64,000 nt of DNA from Vibrio nigripulchritudo ATCC 27043. GTDB lineage: Bacteria > Pseudomonadota > Gammaproteobacteria > Enterobacterales > Vibrionaceae. Under the pieces are notes generated by a model that was not told the DNA's origin, ran no database searches, and was given only the letters and a program-made list of their open reading frames with translations. This document shows positions 35,531 through 44,511 of the stretch, one piece after another. Made by a program: the position numbers and the translations under genes. How positions within the stretch are numbered: position 1 is the first letter of the stretch; each line of letters starts with the position of its first letter. The stretch spans positions 1 through 64,000 of the forward strand of contig NZ_AFWJ01000068.1 of assembly GCF_000222685.1 (NCBI RefSeq), read 5' to 3'.

Positions 35531-35869
35531 ATGACATTAAAGTTCTGGAGCATTTCTCTTTTCGTATTACTGGTCGGGTGCAGCAATCAAGTTGCAACCC
35601 CCAACACTTACGTTTGCGGAGAGCAGTTAGAGATTTGGTCGCATCCAATAAATGAGTATGAATTGCAGATCGAGTTGGATAACGAACGTTTCCTGATGAC
35701 TCGTGTTCCTAGCGCATCTGGTGAGAAGTACGAGAATCGCTATCTCGGTCTGGTGTTCTGGACCAAAGGGAGTGAAGCCAGCTTGTCGATGCCCGATTCC
35801 CCATTGCAGATGTGCACTCAGATGAACCCGAATAAGACGTCTCTGTCTTCACAGAAGACGTTGTTTTAA
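35531..35869 (+). CDS. MliC-like lipoprotein, probable C-type lysozyme inhibitor
   Basis: 112 residues: signal with lipobox LVGC, then a small domain with VPSASGEKYENRYLGLVFW and TKGSEASLSM, matching the SASGxxY ... FWxKGxEA pattern of the MliC family, and cysteines (YVCGEQ, MCTQ) that may form the conserved disulfide. MliC proteins protect periplasmic peptidoglycan from host or grazer lysozyme. It starts 3 bp after gmhB and is probably co-transcribed. Family call is by motif only. Confidence 0.72.
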   Translation: MTLKFWSISLFVLLVGCSNQVATPNTYVCGEQLEIWSHPINEYELQIELDNERFLMTRVPSASGEKYENRYLGLVFWTKGSEASLSMPDSPLQMCTQMNPNKTSLSSQKTLF

Positions 35870-35962
35870 TTCTCTCATCACCCTTTGATGTGGGAAAGTT
35901 GCAATTTACCCACAGTTTTCGGCACTATTCTTTCACTAACTCCTCAACATAAATGAACGTCT

Positions 35963-36913
35963 ATGAGTAAGAAGCTCACTATTCTGGATATTGCCCGCCT
36001 GGCTGGTGTCGGCAAATCGACCGTATCACGTGTCTTGACTAAAGATCCGAAAGTCAAACCCGATACCCGGAAGAAAGTAGAGCAGATCATAGCGGACTCC
36101 GGTTACGTTCCCTCTAAATCTGCCCAGTCTATGCGGGGTGGAAGTCAGAAAGTGATTGGTGTGATCATTTCTCGTCTGGATTCACCTTCTGAAAATCTCG
36201 TGGTTAGCGCACTATTAAAGGCTTTGTATGCAGAAGGCTACGACGTGGTGATCATGGAAAGCCAGTTTGACTGCGACAAAACGAATGAGCATCTGTCGGT
36301 GCTTAAACGTCGAAATGTGGATGGGGTGATTGTGTTTGGTTTCTCCGGCTGTGACATGTATGCACTGGAAAACTGGGGACACCGCGCGGTTGTGATTGCG
36401 GCAGATTCAACGGAAATCTCTTCGGTAAACTACGATAATCAAGCCGTGATTGAAATGGCGTTAAACCAACTGAGAGAATCCAACAATTCCAATATTGCAT
36501 TCATCGGTGTAGACGACAGCGATGTTACAACGGGTTTAATGCGTACTCAGGCTTACCTGTCCTGGTGCGAATCACATGCCATTAAGCCGAATTACCGCTC
36601 TGGCGAACTCAATCATGAAAGTGGGTACCGGCTGGTGGATGATGTTCTAAAACCAGAAACGGACGCCATTGTTTGCGCCAGTGACTCCATTGCTCTGGGC
36701 GTCAACAAAAGGCTTCAGGAACTGGGGCGAGGTGATGTGACGGTATTTGGTGTTGGTGGCAATCCACTCCTTTCTTTCCTGTTCCCCAATACATTGAGCA
36801 TTGATCCCGGATATGTGGAAGCGGGCAACCAAGCTGCCAGCTTACTCATTGATCAACTTCAGAATGAGCCGGATGTAAACCACATTACGCTCTCTCCAAG
36901 CCTGCCAGATTAA
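35963..36913 (+). CDS. treR: Trehalose operon repressor (LacI family)
   Basis: 316 residues: LacI-type helix-turn-helix TILDIARLAGVGKSTVSRVL, hinge and a periplasmic-binding-like effector domain (GVIISRLDSPSENLV, DAIVCASDSIALGVNKRL). TreR responds to trehalose-6-phosphate. Directly upstream of treB with two operator-like sites between. Confidence 0.92.
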   Translation: MSKKLTILDIARLAGVGKSTVSRVLTKDPKVKPDTRKKVEQIIADSGYVPSKSAQSMRGGSQKVIGVIISRLDSPSENLVVSALLKALYAEGYDVVIMESQFDCDKTNEHLSVLKRRNVDGVIVFGFSGCDMYALENWGHRAVVIAADSTEISSVNYDNQAVIEMALNQLRESNNSNIAFIGVDDSDVTTGLMRTQAYLSWCESHAIKPNYRSGELNHESGYRLVDDVLKPETDAIVCASDSIALGVNKRLQELGRGDVTVFGVGGNPLLSFLFPNTLSIDPGYVEAGNQAASLLIDQLQNEPDVNHITLSPSLPD

Positions 36914-36980
36914 CCTATTGAATCTTATGTAGTATTTAAATGTGTAGTGAAGGTCTTTATGGATTCCACTACATTTTAAA

Positions 36981-36996
36981 TGTGATCATGTTCAAT
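36981..36996 (+). promoter_or_regulatory. CRP-cAMP site upstream of treB
   Basis: TGTGATCATGTTCAAT matches TGTGA-N6-TCACA at 8 of 10 conserved bases; suggests catabolite control of treBC. Confidence 0.6.
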
Positions 36997-36999
36997 TTG

Positions 37000-37013
37000 T
37001 GGGACTGTTCCCA
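37000..37013. promoter_or_regulatory. TreR operator 1
   Basis: TGGGACTGTTCCCA, a palindrome of the LacI-family kind, four bases after the CRP site. Confidence 0.75.
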
Positions 37014-37055
37014 TTTTTATCTAACATTACTGATGGCAATATAAATAACAATAAA

Positions 37056-37069
37056 TGGGAACGATCCCA
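37056..37069. promoter_or_regulatory. TreR operator 2
   Basis: TGGGAACGATCCCA, near-identical in form to operator 1, with 56 bp centre to centre, between which the treB promoter probably lies. Confidence 0.75.
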
Positions 37070-37109
37070 AAAATATAACAGAACGTGAATACAAATAGGA
37101 TGAACAGTT

Positions 37110-38534
37110 ATGAGTAAAGTAGCGAAGCAAGACGTCGCTAAAATCCTCGAACTCGTAGGAGGAAGCGACAATATTGCCAGTGTAAGTCATTGTCTGACGC
37201 GCTTACGCTTTGTACTAAATGATACTGAGGCAGCGGATGTTAAAGGTTTAGAGTCGATCTCTATCGTCCGCGGCTGTTTTACCAATGCCGGGCAATTTCA
37301 GGTCGTGATTGGTAACGAAGTCGACGAGGTATACAAGATCCTGCTTGAGCTGTCTGGCAAGAGCAGTGCAAGTAAAGACGAAGCCAAACTGGCTGCGCGC
37401 CAGAATATGAATATTCTTGAGCGCGGAATTTCCCACCTGGCAGAAATTTTTGTTCCTCTTTTGCCTGCCATTATTACAGGTGGTTTGATTCTTGGTTTCC
37501 GCAATGTCATCGGCGACATCAAGATGTTCGATGGTCAGACATTAACCCAAATCAGCCAGTTCTGGGCAACAGTACACTCTTTCCTCTGGCTTATTGGCGA
37601 GGCGATCTTCTTCTTCCTGCCAGTAGGGGTCTGCTGGTCAACAGTTCGAAAGCTCGGTGGTACACCTATTTTGGGTATCACCTTGGGTGTCACGCTAGTT
37701 TCTCCTCAGTTAATGAACGCCTATCTGATTGGAAAAGAAGTACCGGAAGTGTGGGATTTCGGGTTGTTTGTGATTGAAAAGGTTGGCTATCAGGCTCAGG
37801 TGATTCCTGCGATGTTAGCAGGTATGGCGCTCGCCTTTATTGAAACGAACCTGAAACGCATCGTACCGGGATACTTATATCTGGTGGTGGTGCCATTTGT
37901 ATCCATCCTGCTTTCTGTGATTTTGGCTCACTCGTTGATCGGACCGTTTGGTCGCATGCTGGGCGACGGTGTGGCATTTGCCGCTAAAGCAGCGATGACA
38001 GGTGACTTTGCCATTGTTGGCGCAACCATCTTCGGTTTCCTTTACGCTCCACTGGTAATTACTGGCGTGCATCACACGACCAACGCAGTGGATCTTCAAC
38101 TGATGCAGGAATTAGGTGGCACACCTATCTGGCCTTTGATTGCGCTTTCTAACATTGCTCAGGCATCGGCGGTTGTAGGCATCATTCTTATTAGCCGAAA
38201 AGAAGGTGAGCGAGACATCTCCGTACCTGCGGCTATCTCTGCTTATCTGGGTGTGACTGAACCTGCCATGTACGGTATCAACCTGAAGTATAAGTTCCCA
38301 ATGCTCAGTGCAATGGCTGGGTCTGCAATTGCCGCGGCTATCTGTGGCAGCGCAGGGGTGATGGCAAACGGCATTGGTGTCGGTGGTCTGCCGGGCATTC
38401 TTTCTATTCAACCTCAATACTGGACCATTTTTGGTGTGGCGATGCTGGTGGCTATCTTCGTTCCAGCCATGCTGACGTTGTTCTTCTACAAGCGTGCCCA
38501 ACAAAAAGGCGAGCTAGTTGCTGCAGCCGCTTAA
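37110..38534 (+). CDS. treB: PTS trehalose-specific EIIBC
   Basis: 474 residues: EIIB domain (about 1-90) with phospho-Cys C28 in SVSHCLTRLRF, then a EIIC membrane domain with about ten helices (LAEIFVPLLPAIITGGLILG, GVHHTTNAVDLQLMQELGGTPIWPL, LGVTEPAMYGINLKYKFPM). No EIIA domain; EIIA-Glc would serve. It imports trehalose as trehalose-6-phosphate. Confidence 0.95.
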   Translation: MSKVAKQDVAKILELVGGSDNIASVSHCLTRLRFVLNDTEAADVKGLESISIVRGCFTNAGQFQVVIGNEVDEVYKILLELSGKSSASKDEAKLAARQNMNILERGISHLAEIFVPLLPAIITGGLILGFRNVIGDIKMFDGQTLTQISQFWATVHSFLWLIGEAIFFFLPVGVCWSTVRKLGGTPILGITLGVTLVSPQLMNAYLIGKEVPEVWDFGLFVIEKVGYQAQVIPAMLAGMALAFIETNLKRIVPGYLYLVVVPFVSILLSVILAHSLIGPFGRMLGDGVAFAAKAAMTGDFAIVGATIFGFLYAPLVITGVHHTTNAVDLQLMQELGGTPIWPLIALSNIAQASAVVGIILISRKEGERDISVPAAISAYLGVTEPAMYGINLKYKFPMLSAMAGSAIAAAICGSAGVMANGIGVGGLPGILSIQPQYWTIFGVAMLVAIFVPAMLTLFFYKRAQQKGELVAAAA

Positions 38535-38540
38535 CATTAT

Positions 38541-38578
38541 GCAGGCAGCCTGCTTTCTCCCCCTTGTCGGCTGCCTGC
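38541..38578 (+). other. Hairpin between treB and treC
   Basis: Ten-base perfect arms (GCAGGCAGCC / GGCTGCCTGC) around an 18-base loop, without a T run. Likely mRNA-stabilising or partial terminator. Confidence 0.55.
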
Positions 38579-38600
38579 GCTTTACTCTGAGATCAAAACA

Positions 38601-40271
38601 ATGACAATTCATAAAGATTGGTGGCGCAAAGCGTCGGTTTACCAAATCTATCCAAAAAGTTTTTGTGACAGCGGAAGTTCTGGCACGGGTGATATTCAGG
38701 GAATTATTTCAAAGTTAGGGTATTTGAAAGCGCTGGGTATTGATGCCATTTGGCTGACGCCTGTTTACGCTTCCCCAATGGTAGACAATGGTTACGACAT
38801 TTCGGACTACTATGCTATCAATCCAGATTTCGGCACCATGGCGGACTTTGACCAGCTTTTGGAAGAAGCGCATGACAAAGGTATCCGGATTATTATGGAT
38901 ATTGTGGTCAACCATACCTCTACTGAGCATCACTGGTTTCAGTCCGCGCTAGGCGACAAAAACAGCCCATACCGTGATTACTACATCTGGCGTGATCCGG
39001 TAAATGAAAGTGTGCCAAACAACTGGCAATCCAAGTTTGGTGGTTCAGCGTGGGAGATGGATGAAGCTACAGGGCAGTATTATCTGCACCTGTTTGCCAA
39101 AGAACAGGCAGATTTGAATTGGGAGAATCCGAAAGTAAGGGAAGAAGTGAAGTCGGTGATCAGCTTTTGGGCTGAAAAAGGGGTCGATGGGTTCCGACTT
39201 GACGTGATTAACCTGATTTCGAAGCAGCAGGATTTTCCGTCGGATAAGGAGGGAGATGGTCGCCGCTTTTATACTGATGGACCTCGTGTGCATAAGTATT
39301 TACAGGAAATCAGTGAATCGGTATTTCAGAAATATGGCAGCGTAACCGTGGGGGAAATGTCGTCCACAACGCTGGATCATTGTCAGCAGTACTCGTCTTT
39401 GGATGGCAAAGAGCTCTCCATGGTCTTCAACTTTCATCATCTTAAAGTGGACTACCCCAATGGTGAGAAATGGAGCCTGGCGCCATTCGACTTTCTGCAA
39501 CTCAAATCCATTTTTAATCACTGGCAACAAGGATTAAATGGAAAAGGGTGGGGAGCACTGTTTTGGTGTAACCACGATCAGCCACGTATCGTGAGCCGGT
39601 TGGGGAACGACGCTGAGTTTCGAGTTGAGTCAGCCAAAATGCTGGCTGCCTCTGTTCATTTTATGCAGGGCACGCCATACATCTATCAAGGGGAAGAGAT
39701 TGGCATGACCAATCCTCATTTTGATTCGCTCGGGCAATATCGTGATGTCGAAAGTACCAATATGTACGACATCATGGTGAACCAGCAAGATGTAGATCAC
39801 GATGACATGATGAAGATTCTGTCGAGTAAATCCCGTGATAACTCACGCACGCCCATGCAATGGGATGACACTTTACATGCTGGATTTACTCAGGGAACTC
39901 CTTGGATAGATGTTGCCAGCAACTATACAGAGATTAACGCTGTCGCGGCTTTTGAAGACAAGAACTCAGTTTTTTACTTCTATCAGTCTTTGATAAAACT
40001 AAGAAAAGCGATTCCGGTCATAACGGATGGGGATTACAAAGACCTGATGCCAACTCACCCGTCGATATTTGCCTATTCGAGAAGTAACGCGAGTCAGACT
40101 TTGATTAGCCTTAATAACTACTATGGTGAAAACGTCGAGTTTGATTTGCCATTCGAAGTAAACATAGATAACGCCAGAGTTATTCTTGGTAACTATGAGG
40201 GGCACGTAGAACAGCCTTTATCTCAGCCGCTTAGACCTTATGAGACAAGGACAATTTTGGTTGAGCACTAG
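38601..40271 (+). CDS. treC: Alpha,alpha-phosphotrehalase
   Basis: 556 residues, GH13 family: ASVYQIYPKSFCDS, DIVVNHTS, GFRLDVINL (nucleophile Asp), VGEMSS (acid Glu) and CNHDQPRIVSR. It hydrolyses trehalose-6-phosphate to glucose and glucose-6-phosphate. Oligo-1,6-glucosidase is related, but the treR-treB context decides. Confidence 0.94.
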   Translation: MTIHKDWWRKASVYQIYPKSFCDSGSSGTGDIQGIISKLGYLKALGIDAIWLTPVYASPMVDNGYDISDYYAINPDFGTMADFDQLLEEAHDKGIRIIMDIVVNHTSTEHHWFQSALGDKNSPYRDYYIWRDPVNESVPNNWQSKFGGSAWEMDEATGQYYLHLFAKEQADLNWENPKVREEVKSVISFWAEKGVDGFRLDVINLISKQQDFPSDKEGDGRRFYTDGPRVHKYLQEISESVFQKYGSVTVGEMSSTTLDHCQQYSSLDGKELSMVFNFHHLKVDYPNGEKWSLAPFDFLQLKSIFNHWQQGLNGKGWGALFWCNHDQPRIVSRLGNDAEFRVESAKMLAASVHFMQGTPYIYQGEEIGMTNPHFDSLGQYRDVESTNMYDIMVNQQDVDHDDMMKILSSKSRDNSRTPMQWDDTLHAGFTQGTPWIDVASNYTEINAVAAFEDKNSVFYFYQSLIKLRKAIPVITDGDYKDLMPTHPSIFAYSRSNASQTLISLNNYYGENVEFDLPFEVNIDNARVILGNYEGHVEQPLSQPLRPYETRTILVEH

Positions 40272-40291
40272 CGCAGCAGATACAAGTAATA

Positions 40292-40319
40292 AGAAGCCGG
40301 GTCGTTATGCCTGGCTTCT
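40292..40319. terminator. Terminator between treC and the YitT gene
   Basis: Ten-base arms AGAAGCCGGG / CCTGGCTTCT (one G-T pair), eight-base loop, followed by CGTTTT on the + strand, between convergent genes. Confidence 0.7.
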
Positions 40320-40323
40320 CGTT

Positions 40324-40935
40324 TTAAGATTGCATTGAACGTTTGCTCACGCTGTATCGAGTCGGCTTGTGATTCATGGCAAGCACCAGGTTCAGTGCGA
40401 CTGCACCTAAAATAGACAAGCCAATGACTTCCAGAGAAACAAAGAAGAAAGACGCGATAAGGATAGCGCAGTCGATGATCATCTGGCTTTTACCGACGGA
40501 GAAACCAGTTTTGTCCTGAATGAACAGGCAAAGCACATTGAAGCCTCCCAGACTGGTGTGATGTCTGAACAAAATCAGCATTCCTAACCCCATTAACAGT
40601 CCACCCGAGATAGCGCAGTAGATGGGATTAATGTGGTCAATCTGAATCAGCCACTGTAGGTTGTCGGCAAAAATGGCGACAAGTGCACCCGAAATGGTAC
40701 TGGTTATCGCGAAAGATAATCCAAAACGCTTCCAGGCCAGTATATAGAATGGAATATTTGAACCAAAATACAACATACCGAAGCTAACAGGCACTAATTG
40801 GCTGACTAACAATGCCAGTCCAGTGGTTCCACCTGTCAGTAAGGCTGCGTTTTGTAAGAAGAATACGCCCTGAGCGACCAAAAATGTGCCCGTGAGAATG
40901 GCTATCCAATCTTCTTTGCGTGTGTGTTTTTCCAT
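40324..40935 (-). CDS. YitT family inner-membrane protein
   Basis: 203 residues from ATG 40935 (a TTG lies one codon upstream). Five or six hydrophobic helices, with the family start TGTFLVAQGVFFLQNAALLTGG and FRHHTSLGGFNVLCLFI. YitT/DUF161-type N-terminal domain; lacks the cytosolic C-terminal domain (DUF2179) of Bacillus YitT. Function unknown. Confidence 0.82.
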   Translation of the reverse strand: MEKHTRKEDWIAILTGTFLVAQGVFFLQNAALLTGGTTGLALLVSQLVPVSFGMLYFGSNIPFYILAWKRFGLSFAITSTISGALVAIFADNLQWLIQIDHINPIYCAISGGLLMGLGMLILFRHHTSLGGFNVLCLFIQDKTGFSVGKSQMIIDCAILIASFFFVSLEVIGLSILGAVALNLVLAMNHKPTRYSVSKRSMQS

Positions 40936-41211
40936 CAATTTGAATGTTAACTTACCGAAATTGATGCGAATACTAGTGAAAAACTGTTGTTTTCGATAGC
41001 TTGGTTACTAATTTGGTATGTAACTTATGTAACCTTAGATTTACATGGTGTAAACCTTTAAGTTGACAGTAATATCGTAAAGCTCAATCATATGTGCCAC
41101 CACTATGATGCGGGCTCACATGGATCATGAAGAATCTACATAAAGAAAGTTGCAAAAGTCACTTTATGACGCAGATCAAATTATGTAGAATGCACCCCAT
41201 CAAATACGGTG

Positions 41212-41227
41212 ACGAAAACGTTTGCTT
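41212..41227 (+). promoter_or_regulatory. PurR box upstream of glyA
   Basis: ACGAAAACGTTTGCTT differs from the PurR consensus (ANGCAANCGNTTNCNT) at one conserved position. It lies 57 bp upstream of the glyA ATG, probably over or just after the promoter (TATGTAGAAT nearby). PurR repression of glyA is known in E. coli. Confidence 0.75.
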
Positions 41228-41283
41228 TTGGTCGTTGTGTGGTTTTTTTGAAACTTTCAGTCAATCTGAGTCAGGAGATACAG

Positions 41284-42534
41284 ATGCTAAAGCGTGATAT
41301 GAATATCGCTGATTACGATGCGGACTTGTTCGCAGCTATCCAAGAAGAAACTCTTCGCCAGGAAGAGCACATTGAGCTTATCGCTTCAGAAAACTACACC
41401 AGCCCACGTGTAATGGAAGCTCAAGGTTCTCAGCTTACAAACAAGTACGCTGAAGGCTACCCAGGCAAGCGTTACTACGGCGGTTGTGAGTACGTAGACA
41501 AAGTAGAAGCTTTGGCCATTGACCGCGCTTGTGAGTTGTTCGGCGCAGAATACGCGAACGTTCAGCCACACTCTGGTTCTCAGGCAAACAGCGCAGTATA
41601 CATGGCGCTTCTAAATCCAGGCGACACAGTTCTGGGTATGAGCCTTGCACACGGTGGTCACCTGACTCACGGTTCTCCTGTAAACTTCTCTGGTAAGCAC
41701 TACAACGTTATTCCTTACGGTATCGACGAAGCGGGTCAGATCAACTACGACGAAATGGAAGCTTTGGCTGTAGAGCACAAGCCTAAGATGATCATCGGTG
41801 GTTTCTCTGCTTACTCTCAGGTTTGTGATTGGGCGCGCATGCGTGAAATCGCGGACAAAGTAGGTGCTTACTTCTTCGTAGATATGGCGCACGTTGCTGG
41901 TCTGATTGCGGCTGGTGTATACCCGAACCCTGTGCCACACGCACACATCGTAACGACAACAACGCACAAAACTCTGGCTGGTCCACGTGGTGGTCTGATC
42001 CTGTCTAGTGCGGGCGAAGATTTCTACAAGAAGCTAAACTCAGCAGTATTCCCAGGCGGTCAGGGTGGTCCTCTGATGCACGTTATCGCTGGTAAAGCGG
42101 TAGCATTCAAAGAAGCTCTGGAACCTGAGTTCAAAGAATACCAACAACGTGTTGTTGCTAACGCAAAAGCAATGGTTGCGGAATTCCTGGAGCGTGGTTA
42201 CAACATCGTTTCTGGCTCTACAGAAAACCACCTGTTCCTAGTTGATCTCATCGACAAAGACATCACAGGTAAAGACGCAGATGCAGCACTGGGTGCCGCT
42301 AACATCACGGTAAACAAGAACTCTGTACCAAACGATCCTCGCAGCCCGTTTGTTACATCTGGTATCCGTGTAGGTACGCCTTCTATCACTCGTCGTGGCT
42401 TCACTGAAGAAGATGCGAAGAACCTGGCTGGCTGGATGTGTGACATCCTTGACAACATGGGTGATGAAGCAGTGATCGAAGCAACGAAAGCAAAAGTGCT
42501 TGAGATCTGTAAGCGTCTACCTGTTTACGCTTAA
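41284..42534 (+). CDS. glyA: Serine hydroxymethyltransferase
   Basis: 416 residues from ATG 41284 (AGGAG nine bases upstream); start and opening residues [16 protein letters not shown] match E. coli GlyA. An open frame extends further upstream but covers the promoter. PLP lysine in [28 protein letters not shown] and [15 protein letters not shown] are invariant blocks. It converts serine and tetrahydrofolate to glycine and 5,10-methylene-THF. Confidence 0.97.
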   Translation: MLKRDMNIADYDADLFAAIQEETLRQEEHIELIASENYTSPRVMEAQGSQLTNKYAEGYPGKRYYGGCEYVDKVEALAIDRACELFGAEYANVQPHSGSQANSAVYMALLNPGDTVLGMSLAHGGHLTHGSPVNFSGKHYNVIPYGIDEAGQINYDEMEALAVEHKPKMIIGGFSAYSQVCDWARMREIADKVGAYFFVDMAHVAGLIAAGVYPNPVPHAHIVTTTTHKTLAGPRGGLILSSAGEDFYKKLNSAVFPGGQGGPLMHVIAGKAVAFKEALEPEFKEYQQRVVANAKAMVAEFLERGYNIVSGSTENHLFLVDLIDKDITGKDADAALGAANITVNKNSVPNDPRSPFVTSGIRVGTPSITRRGFTEEDAKNLAGWMCDILDNMGDEAVIEATKAKVLEICKRLPVYA

Positions 42535-42611
42535 TTTCTTCACTACTCACTAGACTGTATACTTATTGAAGCGCACCTTTGGCGCTTCCTCATGCGGTAA
42601 CAGTAGAATAT

Positions 42612-42642
42612 AAAAACGCAGCTTTGATGGCTGCGTTTTTTT
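42612..42642 (+). terminator. glyA terminator
   Basis: Stem AAAAACGCAGC / GCTGCGTTTTT, seven-base loop, seven T in all. A second hairpin without T run (GAAGCGC / GCGCTTC) precedes it at 42568-42588. Confidence 0.85.
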
Positions 42643-42981
42643 GTGTCTACAGAAGCAGATTCCTCTTTTTTGCTTTTTAGAATTTCATCTTTAAAGCATG
42701 CAATTTGTAAGGCTAAATAACTTTATTTTTAATGAAAACTAGGATGTTTGTTTCCTGAGCAGTAAATGACTTAACTTACTGACCCTATTTGTTTTTAGAT
42801 TTTTGTTTCAAGGAAGGTGGAAAATATTGGATTAAATTTTGTGAAGTTCATTGTGATATTTTTGTTAATAGTGCCTTTTATTTGTAAATTCAGTGTGTAT
42901 TATTCCTGCCCTCTGCCTCAATTGATGCAGTAAATAACTATCAAAACATTATATGCAAGCATAAACAACTGGAGTGAAACG
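42643..42981. other. Intergenic region before the symporter gene
   Basis: About 340 AT-rich bases with no supportable gene or RNA. It must contain the promoter of the following gene; no operator recognised. Confidence 0.4.
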
Positions 42982-44247
42982 ATGAATAAATCGCTTTCAA
43001 CAAAAATTTTTATAGGCCTCTTTGCTGGTCTGATGATTGGTACTGCAATTCAGTACCTGTTTAATGGCATTGCCATCATGGATACCTACGTTCTCGGTGC
43101 TGCAGAAGGCGCTGGTGGAATGTTCGTTTCACTGATCAAGTTATTGGTTGTGCCATTGGTATACGTATCGATTGTTTGCGGTATCGTAGAACTGAAAGAC
43201 ATCACCGCATTTGGTCGTCTTGGTGGTAAAACTTTTGCCCTATACATTTTCAATACCATCATCGCGATTACTGCGGCGCTTACCATTGGTATGATTGTTC
43301 AGCCTGGTGCTGGTGCAAACCTCGCGGGTACAGTGTCAGAAACCATCGCTCTGACCACAACCGATACCCCAGACATTTTCTCTCTGGTCGTAAATATTGT
43401 CCCAAGTAACCCTGTTCAGGCGTTTGCGAATGGCGACATGCTACAAATCATCTTTATGGCGATTTTGACAGGTCTGGCGATTCAGGCTCTGGATTCACGT
43501 GGTGGTCCTGCGATTCGTACCTTCAAGATGGCGAATGAAATCATGATGAAGCTGGTAGGGCTGGTGATGAGCCTGGCGCCATATGGTGTATTTGCTCTTA
43601 TGATTCAGCTTGGTGCAACACTGGATGCCAATACTCTTGCCTCTGTGGCGGGTTATGTTGCGCTGGTTGTCGCAATGCTGGTGTTCTGGATCTTTTTCTT
43701 CTACCCAACTGTGGTGGGTCTGGCGACAGGTATTTCTCCAAAACAGTTCATGCGTGCGACACGCGAGCAGGTTCTGTTCTCACTATCGACAGCAAGCTCG
43801 AACGCGACGATTCCTGTCACTATGCGTACCCTGACTGAAAAGCTGGATGTATCCAAATCGGTTGCTGGCTTTGGTGTTCCGCTGGGCGCAACCATGAACA
43901 TGTCTGGTGTGTCTATTTATATTGCGCTGGCTACTATCTTTGTGGCGAACGCTTTCGGTCAGCCAATCAATTCAGCCGATATCTTTACTCTCGGTCTGAC
44001 AATCCTTCTTCTTTCTATTGGCGCTGGTGGTGTTCCTGGTGGCGGTGTGGTAATGGTAGGCGTGTTGCTTCACCAACTGGGTCTTCCACCTGAAGGTTTG
44101 GCTATTATTGCTGCTGTTGACCGTATCAATGATATGTTCTGTACGTCTTCAAACGTAGTGGGCGATACCGCTGTAAATACGATTGTCGCCAAGTCAGAAA
44201 ATGAAATTGGTGTAGAAGAGAAACCGGAGCCCGCTCAGGTGAGCTAA
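42982..44247 (+). CDS. DAACS-family symporter with altered substrate and cation sites
   Basis: 421 residues, eight membrane helices plus two re-entrant hairpins. Serine-rich HP1 (STASSNATIPVTM), TM7 motif NMSGV at 306-310, HP2 SIGAGGVPGGGV, and TM8 DRINDMFCTSSNVVGD. Against the archaeal aspartate transporter GltPh, the TM8 arginine (R397) that binds the side-chain carboxylate is C387, and NMDGT is NMSGV (D312 to S308, T314 to V310); D384, N391 and D395 are kept. Acidic substrates are therefore unlikely; a small neutral amino acid is more likely. Monocistronic, between glyA and dnaK. Confidence 0.85.
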   Translation: MNKSLSTKIFIGLFAGLMIGTAIQYLFNGIAIMDTYVLGAAEGAGGMFVSLIKLLVVPLVYVSIVCGIVELKDITAFGRLGGKTFALYIFNTIIAITAALTIGMIVQPGAGANLAGTVSETIALTTTDTPDIFSLVVNIVPSNPVQAFANGDMLQIIFMAILTGLAIQALDSRGGPAIRTFKMANEIMMKLVGLVMSLAPYGVFALMIQLGATLDANTLASVAGYVALVVAMLVFWIFFFYPTVVGLATGISPKQFMRATREQVLFSLSTASSNATIPVTMRTLTEKLDVSKSVAGFGVPLGATMNMSGVSIYIALATIFVANAFGQPINSADIFTLGLTILLLSIGAGGVPGGGVVMVGVLLHQLGLPPEGLAIIAAVDRINDMFCTSSNVVGDTAVNTIVAKSENEIGVEEKPEPAQVS

Positions 44248-44274
44248 ATACGACGGAAATCTCATAGAATTAGC

Positions 44275-44297
44275 GGAGCCTCAGGGCTCCGTTTTTG
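44275..44297 (+). terminator. Terminator after the symporter gene
   Basis: CGGAGCC / GGCTCCG stem with a TCAG loop followed by five T. Confidence 0.85.
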
Positions 44298-44358
44298 TTA
44301 GCAATAACAAGGGTTCAGCTTGAATCGAAAAAAAACGTAACTTTTTTTATCGAGTCCC

Positions 44359-44386
44359 CTTGAAAAGGTATTCCATGCCCTTATCT
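44359..44386 (+). promoter_or_regulatory. Sigma-32-type promoter of dnaK (distal)
   Basis: CTTGAAA (44359-44365) and CCCTTATCT (44378-44386), 12 bp apart, close to the heat-shock consensus CTTGAAA-N13-CCCCATNT. Confidence 0.65.
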
Positions 44387-44436
44387 ATTGGGCATAGACA
44401 AGCAAAGTGATTTGCACACATATTTTGTGAGTAGGG

Positions 44437-44464
44437 GTTGAATCCCCATTCCTCATCCCCACTT
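44437..44464 (+). promoter_or_regulatory. Second sigma-32-like promoter of dnaK (proximal)
   Basis: GTTGAAT, 13 bp, CCCCACTT: matches the heat-shock consensus in spacing and most bases, about 50 bp before the ATG. Confidence 0.5.
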
Positions 44465-44511
44465 AAAGGGGATATAGCAAAAAGATAATTGATTTAATCG
44501 GAGATAGCCTG

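Noticed and set aside
41209-41283. N-terminal extension of glyA
   Set aside because: The open frame runs upstream, but the stretch includes the PurR box, lacks a ribosome site and has no counterpart in GlyA proteins.
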